A DNA stretch of 64,000 nt, from assembly GCA_003999685.1 (NCBI GenBank), contig CP021220.1, forward strand, positions 1,364,001 to 1,428,000, written 5' to 3'. This document shows positions 45,953 through 59,198 of the stretch, piece by piece; within the stretch, counting starts at the first letter, position 1; each line of letters opens with the position of its first letter. The notes beneath the pieces are model-generated. The model had not been told where the DNA came from. It did not search any database and saw nothing but the letters and a program-made list of their open reading frames with translations. This DNA is from Taiwanofungus camphoratus (lineage: Eukaryota > Basidiomycota > Agaricomycetes > Polyporales > Taiwanofungaceae). Both the position numbers and the translations under genes were made by a program.

Positions 45953-47483
45953 ATGGCAGCTGTCCTGGGGCTCAACAACTTCGAGATATCTTCACGTCCT
46001 CGAAAAACCTGGCAGCAAAAACTCAATGCAATTCTAGGATTGCTTGTCTTCTTGTTCGGAAGTCTGATGGTCACTGGCTCCCAGTTCGTCCTCCTCTTAC
46101 CCCTCAAGCTGCTACCTTTTGCTTCGGCCAGAAGAGTGTACCATGAAGGTATTAGATATAGCAAAGGAGCATTTGGGACGTTATTAGGTACGTCAAACTT
46201 GCACTACGCTTTTGTGTGGTGGAATGAATTTGCGTGGCAGTCCTGATGAGTCAATGGTTCGCTCCAACACGATTGGTAGTCTCCTTCGAGAGAGAGGGAA
46301 GCGGACGTTTTACAGACGAGGAAGTAGACGAGCTGGTTGAGCAGGACAAAACAGGGCGCGTCGTCGCACTACATCTCCCACAGAGAGCAGTCGTCATAGC
46401 GAATCATCAGGTTTGCTCTCCCTAATCGTGTAGTAGAATATCTTGCATGCCCTTCGCTGACTATGTCTACTCCTAGATATATGCCGACTGGTGGTATACA
46501 TGGTCCTTGATGTACTTCATGAACACCCACAAGGATGTATATATCGTTCTCAAGGACAATCTTAAGTGGATTCCTGTCTTGGGTTTGGTCAGTACTACTT
46601 GTGAGCCCATAAAGATCGACGGCGGCCTAATTGCTAGTACAGGGCATGCAATTCTTCAACTTCATTTTCCTCAAGCGTTCATGGGCGTCAGATCGTGTGC
46701 ACCTGTCATCCAGCTTGTCGTGGTTAGGTCGCCGAGCAGAGAAGGAAGATTCACCATTGACATTCATCTTATACCCAGAAGGGACCTTGGTAAGTAAGGA
46801 TACAAGAGTGCTGAGCAAGAAGTTCGCAGATAAGATGGGGATCGTACGTTTGTCTTGAGTATATCTGGATTGCCAAGTCAAATAATACTTGTTCGAAGCC
46901 GGACATGATGCAAACTCTCCTGCCTCGCTCGACAGGATTGCATTATTCTTTACGCTCTCTGGCTCCTCGCGTACCCGATCTGCAGATGATTGATATTACC
47001 ATAGCGTATCCAGGTGAGAGATGCGCTACTTGTACAATGTGCACTTTCTTACCGAGCGCAGGAATTTCTCCCACCGGTTACGGGCAGTCTTATTACACCC
47101 TGCGCTCAATCTTTCTCGATCGAGTACCTCCGCCGGCCATCCATATGCATATTCGACGCTTTGATGTGGCCAAGGAGGTACCGATAGGTGACACCTCCAC
47201 TAGCAATCCGCGTGCTTGTCTCAATGATTCTAATGAATCCCAACCTATCGAGGTCGATATTCCCGAAGCCGAACGAGAAATTTTTGAACTTTGGCTACGT
47301 GACATCTGGCGTCAAAAGGACAGGCTATTGATCAAGTATCTGGATACTGGCTCTTTGGTGGATGACGCTGAGGCACAAGTTTATATTCCCTTGAAGTTGA
47401 GGCATGCGTACGAGGTGCTGGACGCATTTTGCTTTTTCATGCCGGCAGCAGTATGCTGGGCATTGTTGAAATTGAGACGATGA
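45953..47483 (+). CDS. Lysophospholipid acyltransferase (AGPAT / lysocardiolipin acyltransferase type)
   Basis: PlsC-domain enzymes add an acyl chain to lysophosphatidate or another lysophospholipid in the ER or mitochondrial membrane. The N-terminal hydrophobic segment is ILGLLVFLFGSLMVTGSQFV. The HX4D active-site motif is present as VIANHQIYADWWYTWSLMY. Next come the acceptor-binding VLKDNLKWIPVLGLGMQFFN and FIFLKRSWASDR, then FILYPEGTLVS (the PEGT motif). The C-terminal part has VPDLQMIDITIAYPG and HIRRFDVAKEVPIGD, as in the AGPAT3/4/5 and LCLAT1 group with its extra C-terminal domain. A last hydrophobic segment is AFCFFMPAAVCWALL. About six introns are inferred, and the length is near 415 residues. 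Positional specificity is unknown. Confidence 0.86.
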
Positions 47484-49713
47484 ATGGGTTGGGCCCAACA
47501 TTACTTGGCATACCAGCTGGTCAACTATGCTAGTGGACTGGATGACTCTAGTAGTAAATGACCTACTATCGTTTTGTTAGCACTAATGTTTGTATCTTTC
47601 ACATTTTCTATCTCGATCCATTTCATTGGGGGCTGCTCCGGAATCAATGCAAAGCAACCAGAAACATTCCGGTTGAGCGTAGTACTCCTAGCGGTGCAGG
47701 ACGTGATGCCGGCAATGTGCAACAGGTCCTCGGGAGTGGCATTATTATATGATGTCTACTGCATGTCAGTAAACGGATCCCCAATAGGCCGTCTCTATTG
47801 TGTTAATCGTGCACGCTCCCTTTGTTCCTCGATTTGCCTGACCATGAACAAGCTTGTGTCCAAGAAGCGCTCTACGCAGTTCGCAAGACAACCCTCCTCT
47901 CCCCGCGAAAACCGTGTCGATGGTGTCCCGGTAATACACCTGAATGTCCATCAGGCCATGGTGACATATGCAGTAAGTCAGCGCAAGACGCACTTATCCC
48001 AGCACATGCTTGTCATTGTGTGAATAGATTGGTGAAGGCGCGCCTGAGCTTGCTCCGTTTCCATGAAGTTGGCCAATTCTTTCTATACAATCAATGTCAG
48101 AACAAGTAAAGGAGTGGAACAGACCAAAGAAAAATACTTGTGTGGCCTCGTCAAACCTTTCAGCCATTTTCGTTCACGAAGAAGTAAATCCGGAGTGCGA
48201 ATCTAAGTACTGTGACCTGTGGTGGCGGTCGCTGGCGGCCCTGTCTGAAGAGCCGACGACTCGCTCGCATGCGGCATGAGAGCACGTGATACATTTCGCA
48301 TTGAAAACTGAAGTCGATCCAAAAGAAATTGTATCTCTCATCTTAGGGCGTTAGCGATGTGCATAGTACTCATCATAGAAACGTAAAAAAGGTATGGTGC
48401 CAGTAACTTCTGGCCCTAAGTTACCGTAATGTTGTAAGCTCTTGTCCTCAAGAATCGCGTCTCGGGTCCATGAGAGGAATCTCACTGTCGGGATGTAACA
48501 CTAGTCATTATGCTAGAATATGTCGGATTGAGGTCTTGTGCGTCATGTCGCCAGGGCATATAGACGCCAACGCCCCTATTATTTCAGAGATAAGCACAAG
48601 ATGGGTGCAAACGACCCGAAGCAATGTTTTAGGACTCTTCCGACACTGTAAGCGCATGTATATGCGCGGCTATCCTTAGGCACGAAGGTCGAATAAAGTT
48701 CGCCTGGGCGGACTACTATATACTTCCTAGTTGGAGGTCATGTCGCCAAGTTCCGAAATTAGTACGGAGGCGCATCCTATTTGGATTTTACAGACATTGT
48801 GCATGCCCGTCATCTGTAAGCACAGGAAAAATACCGAGTCATCGGAGCATTGGTGAGACCCCGTTCGGACATTAGATACCCGTGCCTGGAGCCGAATGAC
48901 GCGAACACGGGTGTCCTCGCTATTCAATTGAAATAAAAAGCCAGGTTGACCCATTTTGTCTCGAGAGAATGTTAGGATGGAGGATATCCTCAAGCAGAAT
49001 GTCGAGATCGAAGGGCTGCCAGCCTTCGTTGCAGTACGCATGGATACCTGAGAAGAAGATACCAGTTGTGGATATGGTCGAAATATGAGTCTGGAATCGG
49101 CGGATATAATTCGAAGAAAGACAAGGCTCACGACACATGATCACTTCGCAGCTGACAATTAGACAACAGAAATGGTGAAGGCGAAGATAGCCGGAGGAAG
49201 AGTGCCTCAGTCACATTCATTGCACCCTGCGATAACCGTTAAAGCTTATGAATCAGGATACACTCGGATTTACATCGACGGAGGTGGTTTCGCCGAGCGT
49301 CTGGTTGCAAGCAGTACCTTGAGGTAAATGCCATGACCGTGAAACAGCGCCCCTTTCGGTGTATTCAATTGCGGAAAGTCAGCCAAGCCTGGGGGGGAAG
49401 GCGTCTCGATAGAAGACGATGAGACGGGCGTCCGCGCGGCGCTGGCGCGGATAGTGCGCTCGAGGATGTTGTATTGGAAAGACAGGCACTGGACGGCGAG
49501 GCTCAGGCCATTCAACGCAATGTCCCAAAAGAGGCAGCGAAGGAAGGAATTTGCATCCGCGAACGTAGAGACGCAACGTGCAATTGCGGAGATCAAGCCT
49601 GAGATCGTTCGCGTTTGTCCTCAGCCACAAAAGTCACCCCCGCCTCATTATGACTGCACAGCTACGGTAATTGTCGTAACCATGCACTTGCTGTCCTCTT
49701 GTCTTCGCTCTCG
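47484..49713. other. 2.2 kb gap with only doubtful frames
   Basis: The largest gene-poor stretch in the window. A 149-codon plus-strand frame (47574-48023) begins with a hydrophobic run (FVSFTFSISIHFIGGCSG) but shows no family. An overlapping frame at 47822-48109 has a Cys-rich patch (CRWCPGNTPECPSGHGDIC). Minus-strand frames at 48727-49131 and 49270-49630 also lack known motifs. The minus frame 49270-49596 might be a second exon of the hypothetical gene at 49714-50055. Remains of decayed genes are a fair reading. Confidence 0.4.
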
Positions 49714-50055
49714 CTACCTTCCTCGCCCGCTCGCTGTCGTAACCGCGGCTTGACCGCCTTTTTGTTGCCGCCCCAGCTTCTTCCATACGTTTTTCTGCCA
49801 TTCGTTTTCTGTGAGCCATCGATCGCCATTGGGCTGATTTGTATCGGGCAAAGCATACGTCCAGGCTACACGTGAGATCCTTGCGAACTTCCGGATCCCC
49901 TTCTTGGTCCAGCGATATAAAAGATGAGCGACGAACTCGTCGGCGCCTCGTGCTCTGAGGGTCAGTAGTACTTCCGTGTTTGCCTCGTGCAATCCGCTCT
50001 TTCTCCTCTTCATGGCGTCATCCAGCTCTACAGATCGCCTCTCCTCCCTCCCCAC
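49714..50055 (-). CDS. Hypothetical small basic protein, possibly first exon only
   Basis: A 113-codon frame divergent from the second IES1-like gene. The part from the second Met (MKRRKSGLHEANTEVL, at 50013) through DEFVAHLLYRWTKKGIRKFA and WTYALPDTNQPNGDRW has the look of real protein, with mixed helix and aromatic residues. No family is recognised. The Arg/Lys-rich tail may read into an intron; a possible acceptor near 49611 would connect to a helical segment (ISAIARCVSTFADANSFLRC) in 49270-49610. The donor needed is weak, so the join is only a suggestion. Confidence 0.4.
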   Translation of the reverse strand: MGREERRSVELDDAMKRRKSGLHEANTEVLLTLRARGADEFVAHLLYRWTKKGIRKFARISRVAWTYALPDTNQPNGDRWLTENEWQKNVWKKLGRQQKGGQAAVTTASGRGR

Positions 50056-50098
50056 CGTCCAGACGTGGAACCCTCAGCAAGTCACCACTCCGTGAGTT

Positions 50099-51988
50099 AT
50101 GTCGGACACTGTCCCAGTCCGCCGCTCACTTCCTTTGGATAGTCCGCAATACTTGGGTCGTAAGACATTGCCGATCAAGCGCGGTGATGCAGAGCCGCTC
50201 ACTCGCGAAGACCTCCAATATGATCTTCTCTATTACATCTTCGCCGATCGCACCGTCGCCTTCGTCGACTATCTCGCACCGGGCCAGCCCTTGGTCAACT
50301 TTTGCGACCTCTACGTGAACGCGCTGTACAATTCGAGTAAATGCTCAAAGGTCCTGAAGGACAAGATGGTCGAAACTCCGGCCTTTGCCATCGAGTTTGC
50401 TAAAATATCGTTACTCACGAACGTGGGCAGGATCAACACTACCATGGCCTGTGCGTCTTGCATTGCCCTCCTACCTCGTCATTTAAGCTTGATCTGACAA
50501 TTAAGGATGTGTGTAGTCTTTCCTGAGATGAAGACCGCCTTGCGGAGCTATCATCCTGTACCCTCCCTACAAAAGACAGATGGGAATTTACAGGACGCTC
50601 CTCGCATTAAAAATTGTTTGAAGGCTGCTCTTCTACCTTTTGAGTTCAAGGTCCCTCCCCCTTCTTCGCCACTAGAAATTCTTGAGAAGGCGGTGAGCGT
50701 AAATACATTGAGGACTGGCCTCGGTACTGATCTACGCGTTCGACTGCAGCGGTCGGGTCAAATACCTCCAACAAGCGTCGTGAACTTGATTTTTGTCTTA
50801 TCAAACTCCAATCACGCACAGGTACGTCCATTAGACCCCTCTTTCGTGCCAGCCCCAGGCTAATCGCCAGAGTTTGGTCATCAGCAAGTAGCACACAATC
50901 ATTTTGATGCGCCCGTCGAATTTTTGGACCTCTTTCTTCCCGTCAACCTGTCTTCCGCTTCTCGCGCCAGAGCATTTCTCTGGCTGATGTTCCACTACCT
51001 ACAGGGTCCTGACAAGCCTAATCCCTTCGATGACGATTATTCACGGGCAAATTCTAGCAAGGTCCCCAGAATGCGTAATCTTTCTAGGGAAGAGATGCAA
51101 CAAGAGAACGTCGATCCTCCTGAGGAAATCGAGTGGGGAAAGCGTATGAGTGCGCACAGGAGTAAGTTCCTCAAGGAACTCGTCGATGAGATGGAAATGG
51201 AGAAGAAAAGACAAAGAAATCCACCACCTCCGCCTGCGCCTGCGCCGTCAACTTCGACATTTTCAGGTAAGTAGCTCGCTGTTCCATCCCACCTATTTGG
51301 CATGAACATGGGATTACATGACATGGGCCACTTGACCTCACGAACAGCGCAAGATTTAGCCGCTATTAGGCGTCCCCGTACACACCGACATCCTGGGTCG
51401 ACTTCGGCAGGAAGCCGAGGCTCTTCTCTTTCACATGATTATCCAATACATCCCCATGCCGTCCATGAGCCTGGCGCTCGGCCTCCTCGGATGCCATTAC
51501 TGCAGGGTAAGTAATGCCGTTTCCCATTCCCACCAACACTTCTCAGTCCGTCTGTACATCAGACGATGCCTCCGGCGACCAAGAACGCTCTATGCTTCAG
51601 CGTGAGTATGCGTTCCATGACATTGTCGTCTTTTGCTTTACAGCCGCTCCAAATCCCTAGATGCTTGGCACATTGTCACTACAACAGATCCGCTTGAAGA
51701 CTCGGACGAGGAGGCTGATGAGCATGTAAGACTGGACTATAGTACGCGTTACGGCGGATCCGGTTGTCTGGCATGCTTCCCATGTCTCACTGTCTTCCTC
51801 TCGCAGACCGTCGACTGCGAGTCCTGTCACGTCTGAGGGGCAAGGAGCCTACACCAGAGCCTGAATTTGGTCCAAGTGCAGCGGAAGTCAATGACAATTC
51901 GCAGCAGCTTCCCTCCCAACACCAAGAGCACGGCGGTGCTTCAGACGCGGCAACGGGCAGACTACAGCAGGTGCAATCATGGCGATAA
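50099..51988 (+). CDS. INO80 complex subunit 1 (IES1)-like protein, copy B
   Basis: This is the second IES1-family gene. The first exon gives YLGRKTLPIKRGDAEPLTR, EDLQYDLLYYIFADRTVAFV, FCDLYVNALYNSSKCSKVLK and ISLLTNVGRINTTMA. Exon 2, from the acceptor GTGTGTAG at about 50517, gives FFPEMKTALRSYHPVPSLQK and TDGNLQDAPRIKNCLKAAL. Further exons give TSVVNLIFVLSNSNHAQ, VEFLDLFLPVNLSSASRARA and FLWLMFHYLQGPDKPNPF. The C-terminus differs from copy A: a Pro-rich linker, then SMLQHAWHIVTTTDPLEDSD, an acidic patch, and RRLRVLSRLRGKEPTPEPE. About seven introns join in phase. An upstream Met at 50012 lies in the same frame but is cut off by a stop, so 50099 was chosen. Confidence 0.8.
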
Positions 51989-52726
51989 TATGTCTGTCAG
52001 ATTCAGCAGCCTAGCGCCTCGATCCCCGCATCGTAAAGTCTCAATTCTAGGCAAATTTATGTGGTCTGTGATCCCAAGAGTATCTTGTATGCTGTCATCT
52101 ATGGTACATTTCCCTCTCGGATGACTTAAGGAGGTCTGTTTTGAGGAAGAATGGTTTCTCGTAGGATCTAGTTTTCTTGACATATGTACCACCTTAGTGT
52201 TACTGGAGCCCTATATATGGTTCGGGCATATTCGCAGCATCATGTAGTCCAAGCAAGCGCATCTAACCACAATTCAAAGACAACTTTGAATTTCCTTTAT
52301 ATATCTAGTTATTGCACAAACACAAGAGGACTACAGGTTTTTTGACGGGGGCACAGCCCTTACATCTGTAATTGCCATTGGGTCAGTGGTGGTGGTAGTA
52401 AAGAATGGGGAAGTAATGCAACGCTCAGTACACTCGGTGTAAGAGGCACAGCCAACTCAACGAGTATCCCGAATAAAGATGCAGGTACGACAAAAGAAGG
52501 TTCAGCCCAAACCTCTGCTTCACCTACTGCGGACCAGCGTCATCGTACAACCCCAGAAGCAATCCCGGACAAGAGTACCTGATAGAAGGCAGTAGAAGTA
52601 ATATAAAAGTCAATCCAAAATCCATCCATAGAATATGTGAACATCCACGAGTTATTGTCCAGTGTGACAGACGGGCAATGAGAAAAGCGAACAAAAAAGG
52701 TGTGGACAAATCTGGGTCCTATAGGA
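51989..52726. other. Convergent intergenic stretch, nothing supported
   Basis: Lies between the 3' ends of IES1-like copy B and the Pro/Ser-rich gene. Only short frames without motif; T-rich stretches fit trailers of both genes. Confidence 0.45.
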
Positions 52727-54036
52727 TCAAAAGGCACCAGGCAGGGAGAGGATGGGGTGCGAAAACCCGGCTCGTGCCCTCTCAGGAAGCTCTGGGGGTG
52801 CACTACGTCTCCGGAGTTTCCGCTCTTGCTCCTGTTCATCATCTAATTTGTCGCCGGCGTACTCAGAGACGGCAGTCGTCGGAGGCAACGTACGGCGCCT
52901 CAGCCTTGTGAGCATCTTTCGCGCAGTGTCTTCGCGCGAGTTTAAGGCGTGCAAGTTGGACTCCGTTAATTCAGTCGGGGAGACTGATGAGGTGCGAGGC
53001 ACGAGAGTAGTGGTAATCTGCAGCTTTGAAGGAGGTAACAGAGTGGGTGACTCTGGCGGAATACATGGTGGAGTCTTATGGTTCGCCATCTTCGTGGATT
53101 CCGACGTGGGTGCAGACCTAGCAGGAAAATGAAGACGACCCACGGCAGCGGAAAACGCTGGCCTTGACTTCGGGATAGGAGTAATGTCGACACCAAAAGC
53201 GGTGTTCATTGCTTGCGGTGGGGATCGTTTCCCAGATTGAAGGAAGGCCGGTAACCGAGGAGAACGTGTGTTTGCTTCATGGCCGTGCGCCGCGACATGG
53301 CCATGGGAGCTCAAATGCGCGGTGATTTGGTCAAGTGAGGGCAACAGCCTCCTTCCACCAGTTATCGGGGCACTTTTGGGAACGCATTGCGGAGTAGGAT
53401 GTCCAGGAAGGCGGAAATCCACCTGCTCAACCCATGGTTCGCGAACAGGAGCGCTGGACTGACCCCGCGTCAAAGACTCAAACACAGCTAGAGGCGAGTC
53501 TAAACCAGGCGAAGGCAATGTGTAATGAAAAAGTGCCGGAGACTCTGGGGGAGTCTTGGGTGTTAAAGTGGCCGTAGGTGACGGAGGAGCCTGCACCTTG
53601 GACAGAAATAGAGCACGGCGTTCGACTGATACAGAGTGATCGTCCGGTAACACATCAGCCACACGCAAGATAGTACATTCCAACTGGTAAGCATACCCTG
53701 CTTGCTCTTGTGCACCTTTATGGCGATCTCTTTCCTGAGGTCGACCGACTTCTTGCCACCGAGAACGCCGTTCCTCTCCCTTGAGGTTAGTAGTAGTGCC
53801 TCAAACCGTTCCCTTTCTATTCCCTGGCCCTTCACAGGGGTATCTGCTGGACGCAGGGGAGACAGTTTCCTTGGAGAGATTATGGGAGGCGGCGACAACA
53901 AAGTAGCCCTCCAGTTGGTATCATCCTCCTCAACATACGGACCCTTGGGAGAGAACGGAGAGAAAGGTTCGGAGACAGGCTCCTCGGGTGAGGCAAGGGA
54001 GATGGATATCTCAGGAATGGGCAACATTGCGAGGGG
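52727..54036 (-). CDS. Unknown Pro/Ser-rich protein
   Basis: Two exons are inferred, 53697-54036 and 52727-53625, joined across a 71-base intron. The product is about 410 residues with no recognised domain. A short helical block looks best conserved by composition: IERERFEALLLTSRERN, GGKKSVDLRKEIAIKVHKSK, and after the splice VERRALFLSKVQAPPSPTAT. The rest is rich in Pro, Ser and Thr, with many SP/TP sites (PPSPTATLTPKTPPESPA) that could be kinase targets, and a basic C-terminal patch (KMLTRLRRRTLPP; ERKLRRRSAPP). A nuclear or signalling role is possible but not shown. A Met at 54057 is an alternative start. Confidence 0.6.
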
Positions 54037-54175
54037 CATGCTGAAGGACAGATACAATAAACGACAAGGACGAAATTGGACTGATTAGAGGGTAAGGCGA
54101 CCAGCACCAGTGCAATTTGCGCAGCGTTCGCACCGGGAAGAAGGCCGGGCCCAGGTAGTATTGATATGGTGAAGA

Positions 54176-54210
54176 TGAAAGAGAGGAGAGAGAAAAGAAA
54201 GAAAAACCAC
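54176..54210 (-). promoter_or_regulatory. Pyrimidine tract upstream of the Pro/Ser-rich gene
   Basis: The plus strand is almost pure A/G here (GAAAGAGAGGAGAGAGAAAA), so the minus strand carries a C/T tract 140-175 bases upstream of the start at 54036, like the tract before the RRM gene. Confidence 0.45.
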
Positions 54211-54245
54211 CACGAAGACCACAGACAGGATGGAAGGGGAATCAG

Positions 54246-54504
54246 CTAAGGAGAGAACACACGCCAGCAGCCCATCATCCGCATTTTACACACCGCTACC
54301 TTGTGACGCTCATATATCATCTCTATCATAGCAACGGCCGTGTCGAATTCATCCGGTCCTTTGTCTTGTTCCGCCCTCGAAATTCCTCCGCTCAGTCGCT
54401 CTGCTACGTGCAATCTACTGCTGAGTCTGTCTGCCAACATTGCGCTGTCGAGGCGCGATACTCGAACTTGAGTTCATTCACCTCACTAGAGCTGCAGTGC
54501 TCAT
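54246..54504 (-). CDS. Doubtful small helical protein
   Basis: A start at 54504 (MSTAALV), a 38-base GT-AG gap and a frame reading MLADRLSSRLHVAERLSGG and AEQDKGPDEFDTAVAMIEMI would give about 73 residues of mostly helical character. No family is recognised, and the intron is shorter than others in the window. It may be chance. The remaining sequence to 54853 shows nothing. Confidence 0.2.
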
Positions 54505-54853
54505 CCTGCGGTTGCTAGGACTGCGCAACGTAAGCCGCCAAGCCGTTCGCATGAACACTGTCCTCTTCTTCCTTGATTGGTTGAATTATTTAAATAAAAT
54601 AAACATCGCCTGAACGGACAAAATACTCGTCAGGCGACCTCTGCATTCTCTGTGCTGCGTATCAAAAGACATGTTCTTGCACACGACAGGTCATCTATAG
54701 CTAAGGCACTGAAGACAACAATTGTTGTCTCGCCTGACATTGTGTTCCATAAAGAACCAAAGGAAGTTTGTAGCTGCGGAAACGCGACATGGATCTACTG
54801 ATCCTTTTGTACTCCGGACCGTCACCAGCTCATCCCAGCGGTACCGACTTCCC

Positions 54854-56135
<1,282 letters not shown>

Positions 56136-56365
56136 ATCGCGAGGTGATCACTAAAGAAAAGGCTCGATGGGCTGTATATAATGGCAAGTAAGAAGTTTTG
56201 GTGACTTTGAATGACTCCCGTATATGAGAGACGCCCATTATGTCACGTGATCAGTGATCGGATTACCTTTCTGGTGAGTCCTCCTAGGTAGTGGGTACAT
56301 TTTCGATTGAACTCTTGTTTTGGGATTCATACATCAGTTGACTCGAATAGTTGTCTCTCCTTGAA
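56136..56365. promoter_or_regulatory. Bidirectional promoter, LYS1 / KAE1
   Basis: The 230 bases between the divergent start codons serve both genes. Lysine-pathway genes are often under general amino-acid control; no clear TGACTC core beyond a TGACTC at about 56212-56217 was noted, which would suit a Gcn4-type factor. Confidence 0.5.
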
Positions 56366-57834
56366 ATGCCAGGCAGAATTTGCAACCGCTCACCGCTCAA
56401 AGCGCCCGGTACGTAGGACTCTAGAGGAGAATGATCAATTGTACTTAGTCATGTGCAGACAGGCCCTTCATCGCGCTTGGCCTTGAAGGATCAGCAAATA
56501 AATTCGGGGCAGGAATCATTCGACACGGCTCTGATGGCTCAACCACCGTCTTATCGAATGTCAGGCATACGTACGTCACCCCTCCCGGAGAGGGGTTTCT
56601 CCCACGGGATACAGCCCAGCACCACCGAAAGTGGGCTCTCGATGTGATAAACGATGCCCTGAAGAAGGCGGACATAGCTCTGCATGATATCGACTGCATC
56701 TGTTACACCAAAGGTAACCCAATTCTCCTGCAAGCATTCGTCTCAATGACCTCCTGCTATGAAGGGCCTGGAATGGGTGCGCCTTTGACATCTGTTGCCC
56801 TGGTAGCGCGGACCCTATCGCTGCTCTACAATAAACCTCTCGTGGGCGTCAACCATTGCGTTGGTCGTAAGTACCTTGCACTCACTTTGGGTCACGATTG
56901 GTAATCGTTGAACATTGTAGACATCGAGATGGGCAAGGTGATCACAGGCGCCCAAAATCCTGTCGTGCTCTATGTATCAGGAGGCAATACTCAGGTGATA
57001 GGCTATTCGCGACAATACTATCGAATTTTCGGCGAGACGCTTGACATTGCCGTTGGGAACTGTCTCGATCGGTTCGCTAGGGTCATTGATCTAAGCAATG
57101 ACCCGAGCCCGGGCTACAACATTGAGCAAGAGGCTAAAAAGTAAGTCGCTTTCTGACGGCAGAGGGGAAGATAACCTCTACATTTAATCAGAGGAAAACG
57201 ATTACTTCCCCTTCCGTATACCACCAAAGGCATGGATATCAGTTTATCGGGCATCCTCACGTCCACAGAGGCATATACGCTAGACAAACGATTCCATCCA
57301 AATGCCCCTGATAGTGAAACAGACGAAGATATCATAACCCCGCAAGACTTGTGCTTCTCGCTACAAGAGACTATTTTCGCTATGCTTGTAGAGATAACGG
57401 AACGGGCCATGGCTCACATCGGTAGCAAAGAGGTACTCATCGTAGGAGGAGTTGGCTGTAAGCCTTTCTGCTGTGTCCACCAGCACCACTGACCTGCAAA
57501 CCTGTAGGTAATGAACGTTTACAAGAAATGATGGGAATCATGGCCAAAGAACGTGGAGGTCAAGTCTTCGCAACTGACGAGCGGTTGGTAAAATCTCCCT
57601 TTGCAATGTCGTGTGATTCTAAATCACCCCTCTCTCTACAAGATTTTGCATTGATAATGGCATCATGATTGCCCAAGCGGGTCTTCTGAGCTACCGGATG
57701 GGCTTCCAGACGCCTCTGGCAAAGAGCACATGTACTCAAAGGTGATCACATTCCTGTCAATCTTTATCTTTCAAGGGACTCATAGATTCCATAGATTCCG
57801 TACAGATGAAGTACACGTAGCATGGAGAGCCTAA
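56366..57834 (+). CDS. KAE1: tRNA N6-threonylcarbamoyladenosine synthase subunit Kae1 (KEOPS)
   Basis: Kae1/OSGEP transfers threonylcarbamoyl to A37 of ANN-decoding tRNAs as part of the KEOPS complex. After a 14-codon first exon come [39 protein letters not shown], and the metal site in [14 protein letters not shown] (His-x3-His). The nucleotide-binding [10 protein letters not shown] follows, then [47 protein letters not shown] and [16 protein letters not shown]. It ends [12 protein letters not shown], matching the family C-terminus. About eight introns join in phase; the length is close to 360 residues. No mitochondrial presequence is seen, so it is the cytosolic form and not Qri7. Confidence 0.94.
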
Positions 57835-58087
57835 GCCGGTGCGTGTATGATTCTGTGAAGCTAGCTGGCGCAGTGTATTTTTTGGTTATGTGGATATCTG
57901 ATCTGTACAGCGATACTGTAGTACTGATTTTTGTGAGCCCCTACAGTCTTTGGGCTTCCCACGGTGTTGTCTCATACATATCAAGGTGTATTCAATGAAA
58001 GCCTCAATCTGATGGGAATGCAACGTGGTGACATGAATTTGTAACCAGATGATACAACTATTAAGGACCATATACATTACAAGTGTT
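57835..58087. other. Short convergent spacer, nothing supported
   Basis: About 250 bases between the 3' ends of KAE1 and the glycosyltransferase gene; only trailers are expected. Confidence 0.5.
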
Positions 58088-59198
58088 CTAGAGACTTCCA
58101 TTCTCAGTTCTCATTGCTACATGGACTGATACCAGCTTCCATCCTTCAGGATCTGACTTTTGCATCTGTTTTTCTAGCACCTGATACCTATCCCACCACC
58201 ACTGATGGACTTCCTCATAATCTCCGCCGCTACCCGGGGGCGTACTCCATGGTTTATCGGGTAGAATATAATGTAAACATCGCACCTCCTCGTCCCGCCA
58301 CATCGGTTTGTGTATGACCCTGAGCGTCTTCAGCGCATTGTAGCACCAGGGTAGCGGTTTCCACTTTCCCCTGAAAAAATTGGCCAACAGGTCTTGATCA
58401 GGAAATGAGAATGTAGGTACAAGCGGTGAAGTGTATAAGTAATGTTTGATCGACTCGAACAGTTCATGAGACGGATTGAGGACGACAGTTCCACTGTTAA
58501 GTAGTGTATAGGGCCGGGGGCTATTTTCAAGGATGACGGGGGGCGAAGTCAGAGCCATTGGGTGAACCATGGAGGTATGTGCACAATTCTCGGGAATCCT
58601 GACCTTCTTGTGTGAGTGCAAGGAAGTCAAGTGACATGAACATACTCACCAATCGGGAGGATAATGTGGCAATTTACGAGGATTGCAAGCACAAGCATGT
58701 GCGGCCGCTATCCAATCCTGGGGCAGATCTAGGTCCATGAGCTCGTCCATATTACGCATGACTATCATGTCGGAATCAAGCAAAACTACACGCTGGAAGA
58801 GACCGTAGTCAGAAGCGAAGTTCAAGAGCTAATGGGCGTTATGTACATCATACTCCACCAAGTCGAAGGCTCTGTACCACACCAAAGACAGTCAGACTCT
58901 GCCGTTATGAAAGACATGGACCTTCTGACTTAAGCTTCGTCCATGTCTCTGCAAATCTTTCATCGTGTGCAGAGAGCATGTGAGTCCCCTCTTGAGGCTG
59001 GAGGTGTTCCACTTCCTTCAAGACGATACCTCTCCTCCTCAATACTTCCTGGACATCTCGAGGAAGATCCGATGTAACCATTGCAACTAGAGGATACGCT
59101 GACCTGACTGACGCCATACACTGATGCAGTACCAAGGCGCCCGGCAGATACCCCGGTCTAGTGAGCAAAGTGACATATGCACCGCGAGTCGCAGTCAT
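58088..59198 (-). CDS. Glycosyltransferase family 8 protein (glycogenin / galactinol-synthase-like)
   Basis: GT8 enzymes are retaining transferases that use UDP-sugars. The N-terminus is MTATRGAYVTLLTRPGYLPG, then LVLHQCMASVRSAYPLVAMV. The DXD metal site is in FQRVVLLDSDMIVMRNMDEL. The later motifs are YTLLNSGTVVLNPSHELFES, FSFPDQDLLANFFRGKWKPL, PWCYNALKTLRVIHKPMW and VRCLHYILPDKPWSTPPG, all typical of fungal GT8 proteins. No signal peptide is present, so it is likely cytosolic. Four introns or so are inferred; length about 320 residues. It could be a glycogenin-like or inositol-galactosyl transferase; the tyrosine for self-glycosylation was not identified. Confidence 0.85.
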
